Assembly (NCBI GenBank): GCA_021029095.1
Contig: JAJOHG010000005.1
Location: 558,001 to 622,000, forward strand
Origin: Phellopilus nigrolimitatus
Lineage: Eukaryota > Basidiomycota > Agaricomycetes > Hymenochaetales > Hymenochaetaceae
Length of the DNA: 64,000 bases
Direction: 5' to 3'
The position numbers and the translations under genes were made by a program. Each line of letters begins with the position of its first letter. Position 1 is the stretch's first letter. The notes under the pieces were generated by a model. It did no database searches and was not told where the DNA came from. It saw nothing but the letters and a program-made list of their open reading frames with translations. Positions 25,442-33,985 of the stretch are shown here, in pieces.

Positions 25442-26447
25442 CTAGTCAGAAAACATAACATCGGTGCGTAAGACGTATTTCGTCCCTTTTTGAACGAGAG
25501 CACCCTCATGAAAGAGGCAATCATGACCATGCCTGAGAATCAATGGGAACAGAATAAGTAATACTTCAAGAAGAGAAACAAGAAGCTTACCGATGAAGAA
25601 GGGCCATGCCTCGTTGAAGATCTGGCTTGAGTGGCGGTTCCCTTTCTTTCTTCTTCCCATGTCCCATGTAGAAGATAGTCTGTTGACAGTCGTAAGTACG
25701 AAAATCCGTGACATAAAAAATGATATATTCGAGTTCTTGTCCTCACCTCTCCACCAACGACCCCGTCCTCTTTTCCACTCAAATATATCAAGAGCGTCCA
25801 CTCCGAGTGAGTTCCTGTCGCAGAGTCGGCCACTGAGTCATCGTAATGGCACCCAAAATGCTGTCCTTCTGTGTATTTGTAAAGCCTTATATTCGGGTTG
25901 AAAGAGTACGCTGGCCGAGCGGAATTCTCAGTCGTTCCAGGGTTGGCGTTCGATGCTTTTCTGACAATTTTAGACGGCGGATAAGGAAAATCAGGAAGAT
26001 GGGTCAAGAGAACAGAAAAGAGTGTGTCGGCAAAGGTGGGAGAGTGCATTGATACACGATCTGCGCAGATGTCGTATAAATCATTCTTGATATGTAGGGA
26101 GCAGGCCATAGCACTCACGGTTTACTCTGAGAGCCTCTCCTTTTTTCGGCGGAGGAGTGAGCTCCAGAGGGAGTTCTTCAATAAATTTGACGAAGAGCTT
26201 GCATTCTACGTCGTCAAGCACATTCTAATATCTAGCTTGAGATCTTGGAGAAATCAGAGCAACCAAGTGAGACACAGACGGGAATAAGAACAATTTGATC
26301 AGGTTTGGCCCATTTGAGAACAAGTCCTTCCTTCGCAGAGATCAATGGAAAAGAAGGAGTTGGGTGAGTTTTGCTCGCCACAGGCTGTGTAGAGGTCGCG
26401 GCGTTCTGAGACTTATTAACGTTCAGTCCAGATTTTTTCTTTCCCAT
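25442..26447 (-). CDS. 2-oxoglutarate/Fe(II) oxygenase, prolyl-4-hydroxylase-like
   Basis: Exons from 26447 down: 26447-26280, 26224-26119, 26060-25747, 25679-25591 and 25532-25442, giving 255 residues. The double-stranded beta-helix core shows the iron ligands HxD in GQHFGCHYDDS and the distal His in CLFHEG, with the 2-oxoglutarate-binding basic residue expected in GTKYVLRTD. Other matches are FNPNIRLYKYTEGQ, EWTLLIYLSG, VGGETIFY and GMALLHRHG. Such enzymes hydroxylate protein prolines or other substrates using O2 and 2-oxoglutarate; the substrate here is unknown. No signal peptide is seen (the start is MGKKKSGLNVNKSQ), so cytosolic or nuclear action is likely. A tRNA-Ser gene lies 101 bp upstream on the same strand. 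Confidence 0.88.
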
Positions 26448-26541
26448 TTCAGCTGAGAGCGATAGATAGAACGTTAAAATAAGTAAAGTGCTCAGGAACA
26501 GAAGAGATCGGGCGGAAAGGAAAGTGGAAGCAAATAAAACC

Positions 26542-26546
26542 AAAAA
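26542..26546 (-). terminator. RNA polymerase III T-run terminator
   Basis: Five T residues on the minus strand, two nucleotides after the tRNA-Ser discriminator base. This is the normal Pol III stop signal. Confidence 0.7.
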
Positions 26547-26548
26547 TT

Positions 26549-26643
26549 CGTCACCTGAGCGATTCGAACACTCGCGTGCAAAGCACAACCGCTGACTAGT
26601 GAATAATAGCAGGCGATCCCGTTAACCACTCCGGCAAAGTGAC
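26549..26643 (-). tRNA. tRNA-Ser(GCU) with 13-nt intron
   Basis: Folded by hand from 26643 down. The acceptor stem GTCACTT pairs with AGGTGAC (one G-T pair), and the discriminator is G at 26549. D-stem CCG/CGG encloses an A-box loop GAGTGGTTAA. Anticodon stem ATCGC/GCGGT holds loop CTGCTA...A with anticodon GCT at 26608-26610. A 13-nt intron (26594-26606) sits after position 37, the usual place for nuclear tRNA introns. A long variable arm GTGC-TTT-GCAC marks a class II tRNA. T-stem GAGTG/CGCTC has loop TTCGAAT. Anticodon GCT plus the long arm identifies serine (AGC/AGU codons). Confidence 0.9.
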
Positions 26644-27087
26644 TTACAATAAGTTTTTGAACATTTATCAACATGTCCAGAACGTCATCCAAAAGGACAA
26701 TCTTGCCATTAGACTTATGAAAATATGTTGGAAGCTCAACGAGGATTTGATAGCCGGAAACATTTCGTTTCATGGATTTCTCTAAAAGTACTTGCGTGAT
26801 AAGGCTGTTTTCTTTTCAGCTTTTGCGAACTTAGTTTCTCGACGTGTAGCAACGTGAATCGTCTTTCAGCCAGATTGCCCTTTTGAGGTGAGTTGGCCTG
26901 TTGCAACTTTTTGCGCACAGTAACAAGGATTTTTAAAAAGCTGCAACGTAGTTAAAACGTTAGTATATGCGCAGTATAATATTCTAAGACCGCAATACAC
27001 ATCGAATTATCTGAACCAGTGTGCACGTTGTACAGTCATATTGAAGCCGTACACTTTTTCCTCTTTTATTAGTACTGTCCCTGTCCT
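26644..27087. other. Intergenic region, nothing recognised
   Basis: 444 bp between the tRNA-Ser and the 3' end of phosphoserine aminotransferase. It holds the 3' flank of the latter. Short open frames only; none shows a domain. Confidence 0.5.
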
Positions 27088-28431
27088 TCATTGTACAGTC
27101 TGCGCAATAAACTGCTTGATGAACGAGACGACCTTGTCTACTTGGTCTTCTGTGATGGCGTTGTAGATGGAGATTCTCATACCTAAAGAAAATGGATCAG
27201 AGCAGAGCTAGAAGAGCATTAGAAAAGACATACCTCCGACCGAACTAGATTTGCAATACCTCAGAACGCTTAATCATAATCGCCATTGTACAGAGAACTG
27301 TGCTCACCGATGTCCCTCCATGGCCTTGAAGCCCTGCGATTCCCCTGCGGACAAGAACGCTTTCTCGACTTCTGTGTCCCTACCCGTGAACACGACGTTC
27401 ATCCAGCTCCGTGAGCCCTCTTTGACGTTCAAGTGTAGAAGACCCTTCTCTTCAGCCTCCGCGAGGATCCCATATAGCTTCTCCTGCTTCCGCCTATTCG
27501 TTTCTTCGACAGCTGCCAACCCGCCAAGCTTCTCCATGCGCTGCAGCACAAGCATCGCGACGTAGACTGCAAACGTCGAGGGTGTGTTGTACAGATTTTT
27601 CGAGTCTGCGTACGTTTTGTACGCGAGGATGATCGGCACGGGCGTTGCGCCCATTTTTGCTGCGGAGTCGACGTCGACGAGACAATCTTCGCGCACGATG
27701 AGGATCGTAAGGCCGGACGGGCCGATGTTTTTCTGCGCGCCTGCAAAAATTATGGCGTGATCTGCTAGGTGCGGGATCGCGCGGGACATGAATGACGACG
27801 AGTAGTCCGCCACCAGCGGGGGGATCGTGCCTCCACCAGCACCCCCGCGCGGCAGGAGGTGGAACGGGAAGCTCGCGGGCGAGGCCTCCTGTGGGGAGTA
27901 CTGCACACCGTCAACTGTCTCGTTCTCGCAGTAATAAACGAGCACGGGGTCCACCGAAAACGCGAACGTTTCGTGCGGCGGGATGCCCACGAAGCGCTTC
28001 CCGTCGGACGAGTGCGCGCGCGCGTCCGCGACGACGTTCACCCGTGCTCCCCCGAGCCGGCGCGCCTCCTCGACAGCCTTCTTGCTCCACGAGCCCGTAA
28101 CGACGTAGTCCATTACGCGCTCGTCGTCCGCGAGGTGTGGATGCAGGAGGCGGTGGCGCGCCTGCATGTTCAGCACGACGCTCGAGAATTGCTGCGTGCC
28201 GCCGCCCTGCATGAAGAGGACGTGGTGCGTGGGAGGCACATCGAGCTGCGTGCGGATAGATTGCTCGAGCTGAGAGACGACGGTGCCAAATTCCTTCGAG
28301 CGGTGAGATATCTCTGTAATGCCGATACCAGTGCCCTGGAAGTTGAGGAGAGCCTTGGTAGCCTCCTCGAGAACAGACTCTGGGAGAGCGGAGGGCCCAG
28401 CGCCGAAATTAATGACTTGCGAGCGATCCAT
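27088..28431 (-). CDS. SER1: Phosphoserine aminotransferase
   Basis: Exons 28431-27308, 27244-27234 and 27182-27088 give 409 residues. The enzyme makes 3-phosphoserine from 3-phosphohydroxypyruvate and glutamate, the second step of serine synthesis, with PLP. Evidence: start FGAGPSALPESVLEEA, GITEISHRSKEF, FMQGGGTQQFS, VVTGSWSKKA, VADYSSSFMSR, and the PLP-binding Lys234 in FAGAQKNIGPSGLT. The C-terminal SVGGMRISIYNAIT is only reconstructed through an 11-nt micro-exon (27234-27244) carrying part of HRSVGG. The start at 28431 (MDRSQVINFGAGPS) fits bacterial and yeast homologues; an in-frame upstream ATG at 28554 would add an unlikely 41 residues. The large exon is GC-rich compared with its flanks. 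Confidence 0.95.
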
Positions 28432-29777
28432 GCCGAATTGCAACTTAGTAGCCGAAGCACCAGCTCGAGTATAAGTGGTCTTGTAAGACGAGCAAAGTTT
28501 CACTTGATCGACGATCCACACGACAATCACGAGTTTACTGAAAAGGTAATCCACTGAACAAATGCACGAGTTAAATGCTCACAAACCCTTCGAAGCATCT
28601 ATAAAACCAAAGAAAAGTGTGGATAAGAACCCGATGGACAGAAAAATAGAAGTGGGATGGATGGTGCGCACAGCGCTGAGGGCACTCCGAAATCATCGCG
28701 CGCATAGGCAAGCCACGGATGTAAACTCGGGCGTCGGCATTCTCAAAAGCAATTCTCTGTTTAATTTCCTTCGGAGGGAAACTAACACATAAGCAGCATA
28801 GTTGGACTTATGGGGTTCAGCGCACGCGGTGGCCACACGAACGCATTGCAGATACGCCTCGCGCTCATCGCCGAAAGTTCTATCTCGGACACGACCGTCA
28901 CTTCGATCTTAGTGCCTTTCAGTGCGTCTGATACGAAAACACGTTGACTCTCGAAGCGTGTAAATAACAACACCAAAATGACACGAGTCTGGTCATCGGA
29001 GACAAAGCAATATACTTTACAGAACAGACGCGATCTGCACGGGGTTAGATGCTCACGGGAGCTTTCTCATGATCGGCAAGAAAGTGCAATTTCTTCATTA
29101 ACAGAATTCGAGAATACCCTGCCCGCGATGATACAATTTGCAAGCAGGCGAGATTACAGCAAAAAGAGTAGCTACTTGATGCGATAGAGTACCATAAAAA
29201 ATCACCAGAAATGATGGATGAGATCGTTGGACCGCCTCGTAGGGGGGTCATTGTAAGACATGTACATGGATAAACAGGTCAGTGACAGAAAATGAATGAA
29301 TTTGATCAAAGCCGTGAAGGAGTGGGAAAGAAAGAGAAGAAATCAATGTTGGCACAAAATCGAAGATCTGGGAGACAAAACAAAACATCGAATCGACGAC
29401 GTCAGGCAAAAGGGTGGCAGAATATAACAACGACTTCCAAGGAGAAGACACAAGTCAAAGAATATGCGATCAAATCCGCATTTGGATGGAAGAGGGTTGA
29501 TGGATAAGAAAGAAGTGGAACGAGTTACACGAATGGATAACGTCCGCAGGTTTCGGTCCGACGAGAGAGGAAGTGAACACAACCGATGAGATACAACGTA
29601 CGAGATGTCGTTCAGTAAATGGTGCAAGGGAAATATGGGATTGCCGATGTTGATTTGCAGAAATATGTTATGAAAATGCAAATTTCACGTATAATTTGTG
29701 TCGTAATGATGATGAACCCGGAAGCAATACAGATAGGATAGGTGCGGCATAAAGACGAGCAGGGGAGTGTAAGAGCT
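28432..29777. other. Gene-poor spacer, no supported gene
   Basis: 1,346 bp. The left end is the promoter and leader of phosphoserine aminotransferase. The rest has only short open frames in all six phases (longest 76 codons) without recognisable domains, and the part near 29290-29520 is purine-rich on the plus strand. A small intron-split gene could still be hidden here, as PIG-H was at 3666. Confidence 0.45.
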
Positions 29778-30663
29778 TCAGGAAGATGGAAGCTCGTTTT
29801 GCCACCAAGGCTCCTCTACGTCTGCGAAGGCCACGGGCATCAAGTTGTGGAAACCAGCGTTGACGGAAAGCAAAGACACGCGCGGGGGCGGCGTCTTCAG
29901 CACATCGTCGTTCATAGAAGATATCCCGTCAGAACAGAAAGGGATTTCTGACAGAGGCGTTTGGGGAGAGAGTGAAGGTGTAAGTTCTGGTGTGATTGAG
30001 CTGACGTCGGTGGGAAACGGAGCCGAGCGCAAAGACGACTTGCGGCTGCGAATCGGACCTGCACCAGACCCTACAGAGCCGTGTTTCTCCTCTGGAAGCA
30101 GGGAAAGGTCTGCAAAACTCCAAGGCTGAAGTAGATCGGGGGTGGGCTCCTGATTCAATACGGAGAACCATGCTGGTTGCTGGTCAAAAATAGCGGGATC
30201 GCCACGTATTATGCCGCAATCGGGATGTCTGCAGTGGCGCGCTCGGGTTGCTGTGCGCGAAAGGTGGGGAGTTCTTCTTCTCTTGGTAGTGCTACATGAG
30301 GGAGGAGGGGATCCCTGCAAACAAGAAACGAAATTAAGTGGCGTCCCTCGCAGCATGTACAGAAAAGAATACTTACGGAGCAAGAAAGACGCGAGCGACG
30401 TTCAATAAGACGGATGGGGGACATGAGGCGTGAAGGCACATCCCTTGGGCTCGAACACCGACTGATCGACTGGGGGGACAAAGGGTAAGTATGCGCGATT
30501 CTCGGAGGGGAGCAAGGGACGTGTTACTGACGCGATCGCCGACGGAGACAACAGAAGGGACGGCGGACAGCTGGTCGTCTGCGGGGAGGGGGTTGCGCCT
30601 GGAGGATGGGATGGGACGACGGGGAGCTGGAGCGTGTACTGAGGGTGCGCGAGGAGCGGGCAT
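29778..30663 (-). CDS. Ser/Pro-rich protein of unknown function
   Basis: Exons 30663-30532, 30469-30377 and 30314-29778, all phase 0, give 253 residues. Introns of 62 bp each have good donors (GTCAGT, GTAAGT) and acceptors (CCCCAG, TTGCAG). I do not recognise it. The N-terminal third is Pro/Arg/Ser-rich (PAPRAPSVHAPAPRRPIP), then a basic Ser/Arg stretch (SISRCSSPRDVPSRLMSPIR, LIERRSRLSCS) and RHCRHPDCGIIRGDPAIFD, where C..H and H..C residues are suggestive but too few for a known zinc finger. The C-terminal half is acidic/Ser-Thr-Pro-rich and ends in FADVEEPWWQNELPSS. It looks disordered and multiply phosphorylatable, possibly regulatory. It could be lineage-specific. The model rests on splice and frame consistency only. 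Confidence 0.55.
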
Positions 30664-32237
30664 GATGCGGGCGATAAGGGACGCGTCTGGAGAGCAGAGA
30701 GCAGAGAGCAGAGAGAGGGAATCCTGGATGTACAGCTAGAGATACAGAGAATATAAATCGTTGCAGAGATTGACAGATGTTACTTTGGGGAGGGAAGGGA
30801 ATGCGGGTGCGGCATGTCGTGAGGAGGCAGTAATAAGCAGACAATGGGCGTAGGAGAAAGAGGGAGTAGACAGATCTGGGAACGTGTCGAGCGAGACGCG
30901 TCCTTGCCGGACTTTAGGGCCGGCCTCTCATCGAGATCCGTCCTCTTTGATCATCTCCTTATTTGATTCCGAGATCGACTCACTTTTCCGAATTGCCTCG
31001 TGGAAAGACCTCCACGCGTCCCGACCCCCGCTGGTCGCCGCTCAGGACCCGACGCCCGTATCGAGGGCGCCCACACTTCACTTCTGCGCCCCCCTTCGTC
31101 TCGATTTCCCTTTCCCCTCCCCGCCTCGGCATCGCACTTTGCTGTGCCAGATCGATACCATCGCGATGTAGGGTCTGTCACACTCACGCACAATAAAACG
31201 CGCTCCATGCGCGTATACCGCGTTGCGACGTGTCCTACTCTCTCCCGTCAACGCGTCCCCACGCACGATGATTCACATCGATCCCATACCCATTGTTCCA
31301 CGCGTCTCTCGACGTTTCACTTCCCTTTCCAGGCCCAGTGCCCCTCCCATAATAGCATACATCTTCCTTCTACTACCGCAGCAGTCAGCACGCTCCCGCC
31401 GCCAGTTCGCCATTGTCCCCCTCATACGGAGCCAAATTAGCTCCTTCTTGAGCCTACTTCCGTTACGGTAGCAGCTCGATTAGGTTGATCCGATCCTCCC
31501 GACGTGGCGTATTACCGCCGCCACTGCTCCTCGTGCAACAACGCCGACGCATCGAATTCAAAAATCACCTCCGGCTTCACTGCGGACGCTGTCTTCTTTA
31601 AGCATCCGTCTTGCGCCCCGTTTCGGCTTCTAAAAACAGAAAGAGCTTTGCCAGCATATGGCCAAGGGGCAAGTCTTAATGTGGCGTGTGGCGAAATTTT
31701 GGTTTCTTCTGAAAAGTCTTTTTAGCAGATATACGTGTACATGCCAAACATACTCGCGAGTTCTATTCTGGAGCTATGCTCCGTTTATGGGTCCAAGTAT
31801 GTCCTCGGCTACATAGCCACTGGAATCAACAAATGACTCGAATTAACTTCATGTGCTCCTTGCACGCAATGTCCTAGGCTTCAGATTTTTCAGACTGCGG
31901 CACACAGACGTCGCTTCTACTATTATTTCTCGTCTTCTATCCGGATCATCAGGGAGAAACTGGGTACTTATAAAATTTCCGCAGGCGGCTGCGCGCCTCT
32001 GAGCCTCCTGAGCGCCGAGCCCCGATTTCACACCAAACTGCAATCCAGAAGAGGCTAGGCATGCCATCATCTATTGAGTTCCAGCACCAGCCGGCCCCGC
32101 TGTCTAAAATCTACATGCGCTTGGAGGCTCGAGTCAGATGCGATTAAATTTAGATATCAAATCCCTCCTATGACTTGCGTAGAAATAAAATAAAATGAGA
32201 CACAAGATCATCTGTGCAATGCCCTGGCTCGTACCGT

Positions 32238-32255
32238 GCCGACGCTGTGGTCGGC
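32238..32255. repeat. Perfect inverted repeat, 6-bp stem
   Basis: GCCGAC and its reverse complement GTCGGC are separated by a 6-nt loop. First of four hairpins in this gene-free segment. Confidence 0.5.
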
Positions 32256-32360
32256 CCACCGTTCCCGTCAAGAAATCAAGTTGATCGCTTGCATCATTCA
32301 AGTGGGCACGACTCGAGCCCCGATCTCAAAAATAAGCTCTGAATCGCCGGCCTGCATCAT

Positions 32361-32378
32361 CGGGCGTTCGAGCGCCCG
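32361..32378. repeat. Perfect inverted repeat, 6-bp stem
   Basis: CGGGCG, loop TTCGAG, then CGCCCG. All-GC stem. Confidence 0.5.
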
Positions 32379-32561
32379 CTGTCGGCCGCGTCACTGTCAG
32401 ACAGTCAAACAGACTAGGCTGTTACAGTTGGAAAGCGTGCTTGCTAGCGCCAGCGCCAAGGCGAAGTTGCGAGGACATCAAGATCCGCGCGCCGTCGTGG
32501 CGTTCGGAAAGGCTGATTAAAAACAGACTCACCCTCGGACGTGCGAGCTCTGACTCAAGCT

Positions 32562-32583
32562 CGGGACGAATATCTTCGTCCCG
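32562..32583. repeat. Perfect inverted repeat, 9-bp stem
   Basis: CGGGACGAA, loop TATC, then TTCGTCCCG. The tightest hairpin in the gap. Confidence 0.65.
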
Positions 32584-32679
32584 AATCCTGATGTCTACAT
32601 TGGGCAGTTTCCAAGGACAGACTCTCATTAGAAGGGAAGAACGTTGCCATTACGCGTTCTTCTCGCGTGCGAAATTGGG

Positions 32680-32705
32680 ACGAGTTATATGAACCCATAA
32701 CTCGT
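32680..32705. repeat. Perfect inverted repeat, 9-bp stem
   Basis: ACGAGTTAT, 8-nt loop, then ATAACTCGT. It lies about 100 bp from the previous hairpin. Confidence 0.65.
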
Positions 32706-33675
32706 TTGACGACAAGAGCTTCTCTGAGGACCGCAGGAACCCTCGCCACCGCAGCACGTCCGTTCCGAATATCACGCAGCAGCATTGCCCGAACTGGCGC
32801 AGCAGGCACTTGGGCAGGGGAGAGCGCATTAAGCCTACTATCCCGTCCCGCTGCCGCAGTAAGACACAAGAGCGGCCGTGTCGGAAATTGCTTCCATCAA
32901 CTCCCCCAGACGATAACCTCAGAAGTGAGAAGCGAACACAAAGCCAGGCAACGTATCACTGTAAGAAAAGGACGTGAATACAAGATGCTGAAATTTCGAA
33001 GCCGCAGACATCAGAAGCGCACACGCCGATAGCTCAGTTGCACAGGATGAGCATACCAACAGTGCATATTGCTGCTTATCTCTAGAAACCACCGAATACA
33101 AAATATACGTATGTATGGTGAGCAAAGCTCCCGCCAGCACTCGAAATGATCGTCGCACTAACTGATTGGCGATTAAAAGTATTACAATGCGCACCAACTA
33201 GGCATCTCGGGCGCGTATCATTGGCTTCTTGCAAGAAAACTTCATTCAGGCTTCCGTTGTTTACGAAGGAGACAGCCACATAGACCAAACCGCTACGGCC
33301 AGATCATGCATGAAGAGCACATCTGTTTGTTGTCCGTAGAGAAGACGGCGGAAATGAAAGTGCTCATTTTACAGTCCGCAGTAACCGAAGAACAAGCACC
33401 AACGAAACAAAAGGAGTTGAGAGATATCTGAGAGATATCTTAGGGGTAGAACCTTTTGAAACGCCATTGTTCGCAATGATGCGCAATGATGAATTCGTGC
33501 ACAGGCCTGCGGTGTCATATGGGAATTCTTCGAGGACCCACGAAAAAACGAATATCACGGGCACAGGAAAGCCAAGGATGTTTATACTGCGTCGAAGACA
33601 AGTTCGAAACGTAAGAAGCGTTGAGAAAAGCACAGGAAAGACAGAAGTTGCAAGAGAGGTAAGGAGACTGGACGG

Positions 33676-33692
33676 TTCTGGAAGGTTCTGGA
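33676..33692 (+). promoter_or_regulatory. Heat-shock element upstream of HSP90
   Basis: TTC, GAA and TTC units spaced by exactly two bases (TTCTGGAAGGTTC) followed by GA at the next register: a textbook Hsf1 binding array of inverted nGAAn units. It is about 295 bp upstream of the HSP90 start codon, which fits heat-shock control of that gene. Confidence 0.7.
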
Positions 33693-33828
33693 TCCATGGT
33701 GAGCCTGCTATTGAACGAGCCACAGCTGGATGGGATGTCATGTGAGCGCGTTCAGGCATGCACCGTGAGAATGAGTTACTGACTTCAGCAGTATGTGACG
33801 CAGGCTAGTGGCGTGTAACAATGCTCTC

Positions 33829-33836
33829 GAAGGTTC
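33829..33836 (+). promoter_or_regulatory. Second partial heat-shock element upstream of HSP90
   Basis: GAAGGTTC, two inverted units with the right spacing, 150 bp before the HSP90 start codon. Weaker than the upstream array. Confidence 0.45.
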
Positions 33837-33985
33837 TACAGTATCACAGAAACGGGTCGAAACAAACCTCCAAAGAGTAGAAAAGCGCTTCACCCGAAGG
33901 CGCGTTCCGCACTTGATTGCTCTCTCTCATCTCACCTCCCCTCCCGCCATTCATCTTCCATCTCCCGTACTTAAAAACAAAAACC

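Larger units (their letters stand above)
30664..33985. other. 3.3 kb gene-free interval upstream of HSP90
   Basis: The largest gap in the window. Its left end is the upstream region of the Ser/Pro-rich gene and its right end the HSP90 promoter. The middle (31.4-33.4 kb) has no open frame with a recognisable domain. Some stretches are GC-rich with codon-like look (31000-31300, 32330-32900), but the frames do not connect by plausible splice sites. It contains several short perfect inverted repeats (listed) and a tandem GAGATATCT pair near 33420-33440. Possible contents are a long promoter, non-coding RNA, or decayed sequence. Confidence 0.5.

Noticed and set aside
27859..28557. Plus-strand 232-codon frame over phosphoserine aminotransferase
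   Set aside because: Antisense shadow of a GC-biased coding exon with a verified enzyme on the other strand.
33028..33060. A-box-like GATAGCTCAGTTG with a possible D-stem GCTC/GAGC
   Set aside because: No anticodon stem, no B box and no acceptor pairing downstream; at most a chance resemblance to a tRNA.
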